Part shown: piece by piece, positions 22,662 through 34,824 of the stretch | How positions within the stretch are numbered: the stretch's first letter is position 1 | How the letters are laid out: each line of letters starts with the position of its first letter | Source: Mesorhabditis belari | Lineage: Eukaryota > Nematoda > Chromadorea > Rhabditida > Rhabditidae | Reading direction: 5' to 3' | Assembly (NCBI GenBank): GCA_958450365.1 | Contig: CAUEEP010000865.1 | Location: 62,001-126,000 of the forward strand | DNA: 64,000 nucleotides | Translations under genes and position numbers: made by a program | The notes under the pieces: generated by a model | Databases searched by the model: none | Told to the model about the DNA's origin: nothing | What the model saw: the letters and a program-made list of their open reading frames with translations, nothing else

Positions 22662-25600
22662 GATTACACCAAAAGATTTGAGAAAGATCTGCAAATTAGA
22701 TTCCTCTTTCTAAAATTATTAGGTTTTGAAAAAAAAAAACAGAAATTGGCTGCATGTCCTCAAAAAGAATCACAAGTGAATTTTGTGGCAAAATCAAAAA
22801 AGTAGCAAAGAGAGAAGCAGAAGAAAGCACAGAAGAAGAAGAAAAAGATCTTCATTCGATGTGATTGATTGGGCTTGATTGATTTTTCGAATATACAGCA
22901 AGGATTTTATGCTTTCATGACAGATGATTTCATTTTATTATAGAGTACCATAAAATGATGCGTTTACTGTGTTTCCCTACACAAAATTGCTCAACTCATT
23001 AGAGATTTCTCATAGATTTGTTGAGTCTCATCATTTTAAAACAAACAATTCTTTCAAACAACGCTTTAATTCAAGCACAAAATGTCAGGTCTATCAGCTG
23101 TTTTTTCTGTTTGATCGGTTTAAGAGTTTAAAAGTGAAAATTCCCCGTTTTCAATCATTTAGTGTGCCTGTTTTTTTATCGACTTTGCATTTTAAACATT
23201 ATTTTGCCGAGTATAATGACGAGTCCTAAGCCAGTCTGAGCTAGAAATTCACTTTCCTATCAACTCGTTTTTGTACTAACTCAAAAAAAGATTTTGTCAC
23301 TTCGTAACTGTTCAATTTTGGAAATGTTCTCTGCCCAGCTACAAATTCTCAAAAAGTTTTACAATCGATAATTCTATGATGAAGTACAAAAATACTTAAA
23401 AACGTTTCAATTTCTCTTTGTTATTACTGTTCATTTTACCCTCCATTGTTTACTGTGTTTTCCCCCCGGCAAAAAAATTTTCTTTGTGTAAAGCTTTTCG
23501 CTTTTTTTGTGCGCTCACAGCACTCTTATCATGGATTGAGAATTTGAGCATTGAGCCGAACAAAAAATGTAATTGCACAAAGCAGGGACTAAAAATAAAT
23601 GATCTTGATAGGCTCTGATTTATATATCATTCTTTATTCAAGACAAAGTGCCAGAACACAACCAAATGCTCAGAAGATAATTTGCAGATAAGAAAATAAG
23701 AAGCATGAAATATGATGATCAAAAATTCATGACAAGCAGATGAATGAGAATTAACTTGAACAAGATAGCAAATGTTTAAGATCTAAAATATCGGATTCTT
23801 AAAGTGAATAGCACTATGAATGGCTCTAATTTTGCCCGGTAGAGTTCCAGAGTCTTGTATTTCGAACGGGGAAAGGAACTTATTGGAATTGTCTAGTGAC
23901 TGCAGAACGGAAGGGTTTCTTGACTTAGACTTGACCTATTGATGCGTTTGAAAGATTGTTTAAAGTTTCCAAGTTGTTTAAAGGATCCAAGTTGAATACA
24001 CCTCAAGCATTTGAAACATTCAACTACCATTTCCAAAATCATTTCCAAAAATCATTCTCTGAACCTTGACATAACTTAATCCATGAAAGAAACAGATGAA
24101 ACTCTATTAAAAAAAAGTATTATATTTAGCATATTTAGCAAGAATTCCTTACCTTGTATTGACAATCACTTATTTAACATGTTAATCATGCCTGAGCCTA
24201 GAAACTAAGCTTTTGTAGTTCATCATCTCTGCAAAAGAATGCTGAGAAGTTGAGAGCTGAGAAGAAATTTCCTGAAACAAAATTCCTTTCCCAAGAATCG
24301 CTAGATAGTTGTGTGCCAATTAATGCGGCATTGTGGGTTCTTTTTTGCTGATTGTCTTATCTAGGCAATAAACTCTTGCCAAGCTTCTCAAGCGCTGATC
24401 GGCAAAAAAATGGGAACGAAAATCGTTTTATTATATTTCAAAGTGTTGCTGAGGGATCGATAAATGTGAAAAAATAGGCTCAAGTTTAAAAATCCAGCAT
24501 TTAAAAGGTTGGGTACATTTGAAAATGTTTATTTTTCAATATAAGGAACTGTGCAACTCGCAAGAGATCAAGATTTTGAAAAGATTTGTGTGAAGTCAAT
24601 GAGCACTTAATGTTTTTTTTTCCTATACATATTTGAAACGTTTCTATGAAATAATTTTGATTTTTTGTGCATTCTTTGACATAAGATTGACTTGTTCCCC
24701 ATTATGGTAAAGAATAAACCCTTATGTGCAAGCTTTCAACCTAATGGATGAAGTCTCACGACAGGAAGAGCTTACTAGGGAAAGGCTTCCAGTCAGCTTT
24801 CGTTTCCGGAACACATACATCTTACTAAATACTAAATCGAGTATGAAGATTCATAATCTGAAATCGAAATCTGTCAAATAAACATGCAACTGCGCAAAAA
24901 TTGAATTGAAATTTCGAAAAGAAGTTATAAAGGGCGATTTTCAATCACACTCTAATATTTTGATATAATCTAGTTCAGAATATCATTATCGATCGTTTTC
25001 TTATCATTCTTTATCGTTTCTCATTTTGCAATTTTCAATCTAGTCAACTTTTTGTCTCATTGTAGTTTAAAAATTCATTCCGTTTTTCAGAGAACAATTC
25101 AGAAAATGCTCATTTTCAAACTCCTCATTTTCAATGTTTCAATTTAGTCAACGCTTTTGCACATTCTTGTAAAGTAATTACGTGAATTTCAGGACTGGAC
25201 GGGAAATTGAAAAACTTTATTCCAAACCCAATGAAACTCTTTCTTGTTCTTGAGTTCTTGAGCAGCCCCCATATCATTTTCAAACAAAATCTTACATCTT
25301 TACGCATCTAGCATGACAAAAAAGCGTCAGATTGTTTTTTCGCTTTTTCTCCAAAGCCTTGTCATCTTTATGTGTACTAGTGTGTCTCTTGGGGTTTTCT
25401 CCCGCAAAGCGCTTTTTATAAAGGCGCAAAATTTTCTCCGCGTACACACAAAACGCACAAAGGTGAAAGAAAATGTGTGTACACATCTCTAAAAAAAAAT
25501 TCACGTGTATAAATATAAAATGTATTTGTTTCAAGATTTTCGCTCAATGATAATCCTTGGCTGTCTCAAGATACAGTCATTCTTCAGCTTTAAGCGTTGG

Positions 25601-25962
25601 AGTGATGTTTTTTTGCTTCATGAAGTCAATACTCTTGTATAGCTTGTGATTCTCTAACTATAAGTTCTACTTTTCTCCGGATTTGAATTTACCAGCTGGT
25701 AATTTAGGCATTTAGCATTTGACTTTGAATTATAAAGTTGCAAAATATTTAGCATACAGGCATTTTCTGGATTAATTATGTTAACGTTTTACCTGTCATT
25801 TGTTAGCTATTGAATTTTTTGGGTTTCAATTTGGCATCTTGTTTTAAAGTTTCAAAATATACAGTGTCATTTCGAAATTTTCTGAACTAATTTGGCATGG
25901 ACAAAGTGTATTTTAGCTTGCTATTTGCTAAACTCTTCTATTTTTGTCTGGATTTGAATGTA
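22662..25962. other. Gene-poor AT-rich stretch
   Basis: No exon with phased splice sites or family resemblance was found on either strand. The short open frames here have no domain-like content and biased A/T composition. A remote or non-coding gene cannot be excluded. Confidence 0.4.
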
Positions 25963-26130
25963 CAGTCAATAACTCTCTATAACGACTCATCTGCAATAAC
26001 GTCACCCTCTAAATAACGTCAATTTTTTTTTGATTTGGTTAGCCACCACACAAAATGGTAAGAAAAAGACCTCTATACAACGATACACTTATAACGTCAA
26101 CCTCTATATAACGTCACTTTTCGTACCTTT

Positions 26131-26548
26131 TTAAAGATTTGTTTGCTAAAATGCTACTACCACCAAGATCTGCACCGATGGAAGCTCCAGCTGGACCTGG
26201 CAAAGGAGCTGGCAAAGCCTTCAACGCAAACCACCGCGACCCTCTTACTCATTGCGACCAGGCGGGCATCGCGCTCAAGTCGGCAATGGTCGGGTATAAG
26301 TGGTCCGCTCAAGCGCCATCCATTTTCAGGGCTAGTTGATTCGGCAGGTGAGTTGTTACACGCTTCTTAGCGGGTACCGACTCCCATCGTCACCGTCTTG
26401 TTGTCTATATCAACTAACCCCTTTCATGGGGCCTCATGAGTGGACACTTAAGCACTTTAACCCGACGTTTGGTTCATCCCACAGCGCCAGTTCTGCTTAC
26501 CAAAAATGACCCACTAGGAGCTCTCGTTCAGGGTCACAGCACTTAAGA
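26131..26548 (-). pseudogene. Partial 28S (LSU) rRNA, degenerate
   Basis: The minus strand reads GTGCTGTGACC, GGTAAGCAGAACTGGCGCTG, GGGATGAACC, CGGGTTAAAGTGC, CGCTAAGAAGCGTGTAAC, CTCACCTGCCGAATCAACTA, GCCCTGAAAATGGATGGCGC, TATACCCGACCATTGCCG and GTGCAGATCTTGGTGGTAGT in the order of eukaryotic LSU rRNA. It covers about 415 nt of a normally conserved region but has substitutions in invariant positions, so it is not a working gene. Open frames on the opposite strand here are shadows. It lies inside the pogo-like element. Confidence 0.9.
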
Positions 26549-26649
26549 AACTGCAACATCATACCTACCATGCTTTTAGCTTTACAAAATGGGATTTTAT
26601 CCAAAATTTGTGCCAAAAGTGGCATTTTTATAGTTTTGTTTGCTAATTA

Positions 26650-26779
26650 CAGCAATCGATCAAAAAAACCATTCGAGCTTGATCTTTTGGACTCGTTTCA
26701 GCTGCTTGACCAATCATGGTCCGAAGTGAAAGCTGCGACGTTGGCACATTGTTGCAAGGCAGTTTTTAGAAAAATATGA
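26650..26779 (+). pseudogene. pogo/Tigger transposase remnant (end of DDE domain)
   Basis: ELDLLDSFQLLDQSWSEVKA followed by TLAHCCKAVFRKI matches the pattern found after the last catalytic residue in pogo/Tigger transposases (LDAhxxhxxAWxxVxxxTIxNCFxKA). Downstream acidic codons (26780-27050) fit the usual C-terminal tail. The DNA-binding and catalytic parts are missing. Confidence 0.75.
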
Positions 26780-27295
26780 TGATGACAACATCATCAACAA
26801 CAATGATGAAGATGAAAATGTGAAAAGATTTTTGGAGGATTTCTTGAAGAAGTTGATCATCACGGCATTGGGGATTCTATGAATGCCATGGATTTTGCTT
26901 TGGTTGATTAAAACGTTGTCATATCAAGTATAAAAACATTGAAAAAAAATTACAGCCGATAACAAAGTTAATGATTGCTCGGAAGTGTCTTCGGAAAGCG
27001 ATATCGACGAATTCCTTGAAGTGGAAGAGCCAATTTCACGGATCGAGGCTCAAGGATCGAGCCTATCAATATTTTCAAATGTTTTGAAATTATGGAAGAG
27101 AAGATTCGAACAAAGAATTTCTGCCAGCTAAATATACCATTGATTTTTTGATACCGAGTCTGTTGTTAGCAGTAAACAGACAAATTTAACTGCTTTTTTC
27201 TCGAAACTTTAAAAATTATTAATTTGTCTGTTTTGATTGTTAATTTTTTTTCAATAAATTACTTGAAAAACCTCTACATAACTCAATCGGTTAAA

Positions 27296-27662
27296 AACCT
27301 AACGTTGCTTGTTTCTCTACGACACCTCTATCTAACAACACCTCTATCTAACAACACCTCTATATAAGGACACCTCTATTTAACGGCACCTCTATATAAC
27401 GAAACCTCTATATAATGTCACCTCTATATAAAGACACCTCTATATAATGTCACCTCTATATAATGTCACCTCTATATAATGTCACCTCTATATAATGTCA
27501 CCTCTATATAACGACATCTCTATAGAATGTCACCTCTATCTAACAACACCTCTATATAAGAACACCTCTACTTAACGGCACCTCTATATAACGAAACCTC
27601 TATATAAAGACACCTCTATATAATGTCACCTCTATATAACGACACCTCTATATAACGTCACT
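27296..27662. repeat. 15-16 bp minisatellite derived from the transposon end
   Basis: About 24 copies of CACCTCTATATAACGT or CACCTCTATATAATGT. The motif is the same as the inner part of the pogo-type terminal repeat (CTCTATATAACGTCA), which also occurs singly near 26070-26120. Confidence 0.93.
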
Positions 27663-28121
27663 CTGCTCTCGGTCCTGAAGGGTGTCGTAGAGAGGTTTGA
27701 CTGTATTGGTAAAAAGTATGTTTCAAAGTATTCCAGTAATTAAACTCTAATGAACTCTAAACTCTAATGAGCCAAAAACTAGTCCACTTTCATTTACAAT
27801 TCAGATATAATTAACAAATACTAACATTTTTTTGGCATATCCAACTTTTTTGATAACACGATAATTTCTTAACTACGATATTTCAATCCTCTATTTAAAA
27901 ATGCATCTATCTCCTTGTTATCAAAAGTAACTTATCCCCAATGGATAAGTCTCTTTAAAAAAGTGTCAACCCATGCTGTTTTGCAGTTTTTTCGTTTTTT
28001 TCTTTTTTTGTGCACACTGAATTATCAATAGCCCAATTGACTAAATAAATCTTGTAAAAGCAAATCGTTCGTAAACTCGTAAAGAATTTAATTTAGACAG
28101 CTATCATAATCATTAGACATT

Positions 28122-28336
28122 TGCATTTTCAGTCCGTTCGTCAATAGGTGTAAAACGGAAATTCACGTCTTAAGCCCCTTAAAAATCGACTTTTTCAAAA
28201 GTTTTTCCACTATTAGATAGAGCCATTAGATAGTAAAATGCTATCCAAAGCTAAAAAACGTTTGAAAGGGTTGATTTTAAAGCGCTTAAGACGTGAATTT
28301 CCGTTGCACACCTATAAACGAGCGGACCGAAAATGC
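28122..28336. mobile_element. MITE-like foldback, ~215 bp
   Basis: Arms of ~68 bp (GCATTTTCAGTCCGTTCG and following, with ACGGAAATTCACGTCTTAAG) are repeated inverted at 28269-28336. No coding sequence. The rest of 27706-28121 and of 28337-29360 shows no gene. Confidence 0.75.
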
Positions 28337-30601
28337 ATTTTTCCAATTTTTGCCTTAATATCAAAATTTGCATGCTTAAATTAAATGAGTGAGTGAATCG
28401 GAGGTAGAAAGGCGTATTTCAACTCTTTTCCACTTCAAATGCTATCCCGAAACTCTGACAGTCACTCAAAGATACAATATCTCGGTCTCTTGTCACATTA
28501 TCCTAGTCATTCCTGATTTTTTTTTGTGTTTATTCAAAAGTTTAATGTATTCAGCAGATACCAAAATAGATGGGGGCAGGGTGCGAAAATTTTGAATTTA
28601 CAACCATCCCACAACCCGATGGTTTATGAGGCTGGGTGAACAAAGGATTGGGGGAACGATTGGAACGATTGGAAAAGGGATGGGAACAGATGAGTGACGC
28701 ACAGAGATTCACCCAGAAAATCACCCAGAAAATCACCATTTCCACAAACTTCTCACTTTAAATCCTATTTTCTATTACTATTCACAGATCATGTGCGATT
28801 GTGCCCTTCTCCCTTTTGTTTTCCCTTCGAATAACTAGAAATTTAGGTTAGGAAGCCTAAAGTACGCGTTGCGAAAGGAAACTCATCTTTTGTTTTTCCT
28901 TAGAATCCTTAGCAGCTATAGTTTTTGATTTCAAATCGAGATTCTACAAAAACACTAAACGATTCCATATTGTTCCGGTGTGAGGATAATGAGAATCTCT
29001 AGCCAATTCAATTTTCTAAAACGTTTCCTTTCTCTTTCAACCTTCTTGTCTCTAATTTTTATCCAATCTATCCACTTTTTGGATCTTTCAATATCGGTTA
29101 GTCTCTGGTTCGAATCCATGAGATTAGCCAGGGGTCTCTTCCCTGATCCGAGTACTGTAGGCTTCGTCCGATTTTGATTAGATGGGTAGACTAGTCAACT
29201 TAATTTAATATAGCCTAGTATTGTGTGTGTTGTGAAACGTGAATGGTGTATTTCCTGTATGCAATAAACCCCCCCCCCACTGGTAACCCCAGTTGGTATA
29301 TATGTTACGTCCGAATCTGAGGAGACGTCCATCTCCGATCCGGATGTCCGAATCTGAGGAGATTCATTCTCCTCTGAAACGGACGTCCGACTCTGAGTCC
29401 GACTCTGAGTCGGACGTCCATCTCTGAGTCGGACGTCCGTTTCAGAGGAGAATGAATCTGGTCGCCAATGTGTTAAATTGAAACTCAGGATTTTAAAGCC
29501 GCCTAATAGTCAATTCCATTCCGGATTCCGGATCAATTCCCCACACCAATAATACTAAAGCAATTGCCCTATCTGTTGCCAGAAATGTGTCCGGCTAGTG
29601 GAAATCCCGTTATTGGTTTCCGGTCTTTAGCGTGTGACTCTTCCCATTGCCCTCATCTCCCTTCCAGTCACTCCCCCAATCCTTCATCCATTCTTGGTCC
29701 TCCCCTTTTCCTCAATTCTTCTTTTTGTTATGTTCTGCCCTTTCTATTGGCACCCAATTTCCGCTAATCCTTTTTTGTCGTTGTTCCCATCTTTTTCCTT
29801 TTTTCCTTTTTTCATGTAGACATCCCAATACACCCCCGAGGAGACCTTTATGTCATTTCTCCGCGTTTTTTTTTTCTTTTTTCTCCAGCTTCAGTTTTTT
29901 TAAGTGCTAATCCGCCCAAATGCTAAACATTGACATTTTTTGAAAAATTAAAAATTTAGGTTTCAAGTTCTTTCGTTTGACCAAAGCATTTACCTCTTTA
30001 ATTTATTTTGCGTTTTTTGTTTGAAGAATTTCCTTTGAAGAATTTTCAAATAGAATTTCCGTTCTGAATTAAATCAATAAAGCTATTGTAAGTCTATTAT
30101 AAATCTTTTGTAAGTCTTTTTATAGTGCACATCTGGTAAAGCTACTACAGTATTCCGGTCATTGTTTAGAAGTTACCGTAGCTGAGTGAGCCGGACAAAC
30201 GTTTACTCTAATAAAAATTTGCTTTTTATCAAAAGTCAGCTGGATTACGGTAGATCTTTTAGAGTGTAGCTGGTTTTTCCAAAAAAAGGGCAACCTGATT
30301 ACGGTAGCTTTTAGTTATTCTCGGGTTTTTTACAGTAATCCATCTCCTATTCTGCACTAACTTTAGCCAATAAGCAAGTCTACTATCGAAGCAAGTCTAC
30401 TATCGAAGCAAGTCTACTATCGAATGCTAATTGTGGTAATTCTTGTAAGCTACTTCCTAGCCCGTTAGTTAAAATCTTTCGTTTCCCCCACAGCTTTTTC
30501 TTTCTAGTAAAAGCTAATCTCTTCATATTTTATGCATGTTTTCCCATGAGATGTCCACATTTTCTCAGAAAAAAAGCTCTGACCAATGCCAAAAATTTCA
30601 G
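28337..30601. other. Mostly featureless stretch with one hairpin
   Basis: No phased exons were found. A pyrimidine-rich region at 29640-29910 gives long shadow frames. 29100-29125 has a T-arm-like TGGTTCGAATCCA but no tRNA around it. Confidence 0.4.
29361..29458. repeat. Perfect 33-bp inverted repeat
   Basis: 29361-29393 and 29426-29458 are exact reverse complements (GATTCATTCTCCTCTGAAAC then GGACGTCCGACTC). The 32-nt loop contains further CGGACGTCC/ACTCTGAGT palindromes, and related GTCCGAATCTGAGGAGA pieces lie just upstream at 29308-29360. GC-rich relative to the surroundings. Confidence 0.95.
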
Positions 30602-31323
30602 AACAACAAAAAAAATCATCTAAATGCAAAACTTTTCATGATGGAAACCTCGACAAGTCGACACCAGTTGGAGCATTTTCTGCAAACACTTCAGCCAAAG
30701 GTATTGCAACCGGAGATTTTGTTTCGGGAATATAAGTTGCACGAAATTGTTTTCTAAACCGTGTCCTTTTTATCTCGGTATACTGTAGCTGAATTGTTTC
30801 AGAAAAAAGAATTACTTGAAAGGAACTTGTATGGGCGCTGTTTTGAACGGCGCTATTTTTGTACGGGCGCTGTTTTGAATGGCGCTGTTTTGGCGGCGCT
30901 ATTTTGACTAGGTCCCAGACTTTGACTTTGACTCGGCTATAATCATCAATCACAAATTTTCAGCAAGAAAACCTCGACTCGGCCTCGTTAATGCAATCGT
31001 TTCACGAGGATTTAAGGTAAGTTTTATAAAAATCAAGTACAAAAAAAGCAACAGGATCCAAATCAAATGTTTAACGTAACTTTCTCTACCGTAATACCTG
31101 TACTGGTTTGTCGCTTTGCATAAAATCTGTACAAAAGAGGTCGATATTACAGGGATTACGGTACTTATATCGATGATCGATACATTTTTCAACTTTCAGT
31201 GGCACTTTCAACGAGTTTGAGTCAACTTTCCAAGATGTGATGACCCAATCGATGATTGACGACAATAAACCCACTGAAAAGGTCAAAGGAAAGAACTCAA
31301 CGTGTACAAATAGCAAGCTTTAA
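30602..31323 (+). CDS. Unrecognised small gene, last three exons
   Basis: Exons 30602-30700, 30964-31016 and 31200-31323 have AG/GT borders and agree in phase. If translation starts at ATG 30638 the product is ~79 residues: MMETSTSRHQLEHFLQTLQP, then LMQSFHEDLSGTFNEFESTF, then QDVMTQSMIDD and a basic tail. The stop TAA at 31321 overlaps an AATAAA signal. It is hydrophilic and helical; no family recognised. It lies ~730 bp upstream of vps-37 on the same strand and may head that cluster. The first intron is unusually long for this locus. Confidence 0.5.
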
Positions 31324-31580
31324 TAAAAGTTATATCTTCTGCTCAACATTTTTTGAAACACAGTTAGCTCTTGAAGCTTTTTCGCAGTTTGTTTTAAAAT
31401 TTCTTAAAAAGTTTGTTAAAATAAAATGGCTTAATTTAATTAACATATTTTATTTCAAATTTTAAGATATTCGATCGATTACTTGAATATTTTACTTGCT
31501 TTTTAAGACTAAAAGTATTTTCACAAGTTTTTCAGCCGTTTTTAGGCAAAGTTTTACACTTGTGGCTAGAGCGTGCTCCT

Positions 31581-31702
31581 CTCAAGTAATAGCTTTCTAT
31601 AACGCGCCCTTTAAAGGCAACAATTAAAGATATTCAGTTTACGATATTGAATATTTTGAATTTCGCCTTTGGAGGGCGCGTTATAGAAAGCAATTACTTG
31701 AG
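31581..31702. mobile_element. Short MITE-like hairpin
   Basis: CTCAAGTAATAGCTTTCTAT and AACGCGCCCTTTAAAGGC recur inverted at 31665-31702, giving arms of ~38 bp within a 122-bp element. It lies upstream of vps-37. Confidence 0.75.
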
Positions 31703-32057
31703 CGGATGAAATACTCTACTTCTGGCTCTTTGTTCGTTCCTTGTAGCTAAAATTCGCATCCCGCGCTCTTTCTACCGTAGTTCTGTTCTTTGCAAAGGGT
31801 AATTTTGCGTCAGAGAACTGGTCGCCTTTTTAAACCCCAGCTCGATAAGCTTAAGCCTTTCCAAAATGTTTGCTTTCTTAATTTCTTTGATTCACTTTAG
31901 AGTTAAGATGTTATTGGTAGTGCGCAAAGTTTATTGAACACATCTGTGACACGCGCTTGCTTTTGCATTTTCTCTCTTTTCCATGATCGATGATGACTCA
32001 TCTTGGTGATTAACGTGTAGTTGTTTCATGTTTCGTTTCAGCGTGACCGAATCGATC

Positions 32058-33226
32058 ATGTACACCGGCTATGATAGCATCGTCGATTTGTGTGTGCAAA
32101 GTGTGATGGCATCCGCGAGGAATATGACCACCGATCAGCTGAAGGCCCTTCTCGAAGATGACGCTCAAATGGAGGCGATGATCGACGGACTTTCACAGGT
32201 TTGTTATATTTTTCTGAATTTTTTATTTGCTTTGAGTGAGATAAACTTTGATGGGCAACTAACAAACACATTTGTTGTTGTGACTACCGAAATAAGTGAA
32301 AATGTCAAAGTATCTAGAATTTTGTTACTACCTAGGCTCGTAAGAAACGGTATGCTTTTAACGTCGTAAAACTTTGGTATTGAACTCTTGTACTTCTGAT
32401 CCGTTTTCAGATCCGAAACGTTCCCCAAGACAAAAAGACGGAGCTTGCGCAAAACAAATCATTGGCTGAATGGAATTTGGCACAGGTACTAATTTGTTTG
32501 TCACGTTTGAAGTACACATTGCTTTTAGGAGCCTCGAATCAATCAATTGAAGGCGCAAGTGAAAGTAACACATGCAAATGCACAACAATTGAAGCAAGAA
32601 GTCGAAGGGTTAAAGAGCCAATTAGGTAAATTATTTTTCCTTACTTCGTTTTGCATGAACGAGTGAATACAGAGCAAGTTGTGTGACATAAAATGTCGTC
32701 TGTTTTAGATAAAACATCCACTGATCGATCCCTGGAAACGACAAGTGCTTTACTGCAAGTGGAAGTTCAAAAAGCTGATGAAGAAGCTGAGGTAACTTCT
32801 TATATGCGAGACTAGGCTTATTGAAACTCTTAATTTTTGGTTTATGAAAACATTTTTAGGAACTCGCTCGGCAATTCGAGGATGGAGCGCTAAGCGCTGA
32901 TGTCTTTATTAAAGGATTTCTCGAAAAGAAAAAGCTCGCACACACAAGGTAAAAAAAAAAGTTTTTAATTATGTTAGGGGTGTTAAACTAGGTCATTACG
33001 CTTTTTCTGGTCTACGAAACGGTTAGCCATTTTATGTATTCAAAGCTATTTATCTAGGAAATTGTTATTTAGAAAAATCAAGTCAGAGAAGCTGGCAAAC
33101 TTACTACAAGATCAATTGTTCAATACACCAATGGGCGGTCGATCTACTTCAATGGTTCAACCTCCCTATCCAACCGCATACCCAGATATTCCGCAGCCAA
33201 ATGTGAATCGGCATTCCTTGTGGTAA
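32058..33226 (+). CDS. vps-37: VPS37-like ESCRT-I subunit
   Basis: Six exons phase perfectly (32058-32198, 32411-32485, 32529-32625, 32709-32791, 32860-32948, 33073-33226), giving 212 residues. The product shows the mod(r) domain: LKALLEDDAQMEAMIDGLSQ, then LAQNKSLAEWNLAQEPRINQ, then SLETTSALLQVEVQKADEEA, then FIKGFLEKKKLAHTRKIKSE, and a proline-rich tail ending NRHSLW. VPS37 joins TSG101 and VPS28 in ESCRT-I on endosomes, sorting ubiquitinated cargo into multivesicular bodies. ATG 32058 (MYTGYDSIV) is preferred; ATG 32028 is in frame but lies in the likely acceptor (TTTCGTTTCAG), which could be an SL trans-splice site. Confidence 0.92.
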
Positions 33227-33304
33227 TTTCTTAACGGTTTTGAGGACCCAGGTATTTCCTTTCTTTTCCCTTATCTTTCCTTCTTTATCTTGGCAAGTTA
33301 AGAT

Positions 33305-33380
33305 ACCTAATAGCCCCGTGGTTATAGCAATTGCCCGGAAAACAAAAGGTCGAGGGTTCAACCCCCTCTCCGGAAATCTA
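33305..33380 (+). pseudogene. tRNA-like sequence between vps-37 and arx-6
   Basis: GAGGGTTCAACCCCCTC forms a good T-arm, preceded at the right distance by CCGTGGTTATAGC, a D-arm-like stretch. The acceptor and anticodon stems do not pair well. Probably a tRNA-derived repeat or dead tRNA. Confidence 0.4.
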
Positions 33381-33911
33381 CTTTTTCACTCCTTTATTAA
33401 CCTTAAAAATTGTAAGCTTATTATATTTTTTTCGTTAACACTCAGCAAAACTCTCAAATAATTTATTGTTTCAGTTTCGCGTGATTTTTGAAAATGCTTC
33501 TGTACATTTTTTTTTCTTTTCTGATTTGCTCAAAAACGTCCAGTTCTTTTTTGGTGTTTTCTTTCTACTTCCTCGACTTTGTTTCCCAGTTGTTGCCAAG
33601 ATTCTTTTGACGGGGTATGTGATTATTTCTTCAACGAAAAAGTATTTACTTCTTTGCTAGTCTGAGTCCTATTGAAAGTATCGCGTCCTTATCTTTATGT
33701 TTACTCGGCAAATTACGGTTCAATAAAGATATTTCATTTGTGCGGGAATTTTTTGATATTGGTTATTACCAAAATTAGAAATTGCCTCGATTTTTTGTGA
33801 CTCTCTTTTAAATGGTCTAACTTTCAAAGCCAGTATTTCTCACAAGCTATTTAGAAACTTTGATAAGATTTTCAAACTTCAGGTAAACCGGGTCCCGTTG
33901 AATCAGTAGAA

Positions 33912-34550
33912 ATGAGCGCCACGCTGGCACCCTACCTGGATGCTGTCAAGTCGACTCTTCAGGCAGCTCTCTGTCTCGAGCAGTTTAGCTCACAGGTTGT
34001 CGAGCGACACGACAAACCCGAAGTCGAGGTGCAAACATCGAAGGAATTGCTGATGACTCCCGTCGTAGTTGCACGCAACAAGCTCGAACGAGTGCTCATC
34101 GAGCCTTCCGTCAACTCGGTTCGCATCTCATTGGCCATCAAACAATCGGACGACATTGAACGCATTCTAGCGCACAAGTTCACGGTGCGTATTGTTTATT
34201 ATATTAAGAACGTTATAATTTTAAGGATTATATACAAGTATATTAAGGATATATGCACAACTATCACTGTCTGTTTATTGTGTATTTACTTTTTACTAAT
34301 AGATAAAATTTAGCGTTTCATGTGTCAACGAGCCGACAACTTTGTGATTTTGAGAAGGAAACCGATAGAGGGATACGACATCTCGTTTCTCATCACAAAC
34401 GTGCACACCTCGTCGATGTACAAGCACAAGCTGGTCGATTTCCTAATTCATTTTATGCAAGAAATCGACAAGGAGATCAGCGATATGAAGTTGGCTTTGA
34501 ATGCCAGAGCGCGTGTGAGTGCCGAAGAGTTCCTCAAACGATTCAATTGA
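33912..34550 (+). CDS. arx-6: ARPC4, Arp2/3 complex 20 kDa subunit
   Basis: Two exons (33912-34184, 34314-34550) give 169 residues, the usual ARPC4 length of ~168. The sequence follows the family throughout: [75 protein letters not shown] and [20 protein letters not shown]4 and ARPC2 form the core of the complex that nucleates branched actin and contact the mother filament. Start chosen for the conserved MSATLAPYL. An acceptor-like AACTTCAG lies 28 bp upstream of the ATG and could be an SL2-type trans-splice site in a vps-37/arx-6/mrpl-48 operon. Confidence 0.97.
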
Positions 34551-34824
34551 AAGAGTACAACTGATGAAGTGAATAATGTTGCAACTCAGGCCGATCAAAA
34601 AAAATGTCAATTTTGCCCACCTGTTTCTTTTTCCATTTTGTGTGCTTGGATGCTCATTTCTTCTATGTGTCTTATTCATGTCGTTGTGACCAATGAGTGA
34701 TTTTTCGATGTTTCTTGGCTTTACGATTTGCTTGTGTATTTTGTAATCTCATCATTTATTGATTGTGTGCTTATTTATTTATTTTTTTTTTTAAATTATG
34801 CGGTTTATATAAATGGCTTAAGGA

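Larger units (their letters stand above)
25963..27703 (+). mobile_element. pogo/Tigger-like DNA transposon, 1.74 kb, decayed
   Basis: Left end CAGTCAATAACTCTCTATAAC and right end GTAGAGAGGTTTGACTG are imperfect inverted repeats of the pogo type, with TA on both sides (25961-25962, 27704-27705). A transposase remnant lies at 26650-26779. The left interior is an antisense 28S rRNA fragment, and the right interior is a minisatellite made from the terminal motif. Confidence 0.82.

Noticed and set aside
25292..25534. 80-codon minus-strand frame with a KKRFAGENPKRHTSTHK stretch
   Set aside because: No splice context, neighbours or recognisable motif; amino-acid content fits chance translation.
26139..26370. 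Two overlapping plus-strand frames with some GC content
   Set aside because: They lie antisense to a recognisable 28S rRNA fragment.
29564..29910. Pyrimidine-rich frames of 60-87 codons
   Set aside because: Low-complexity CT-rich DNA open in all three plus frames.
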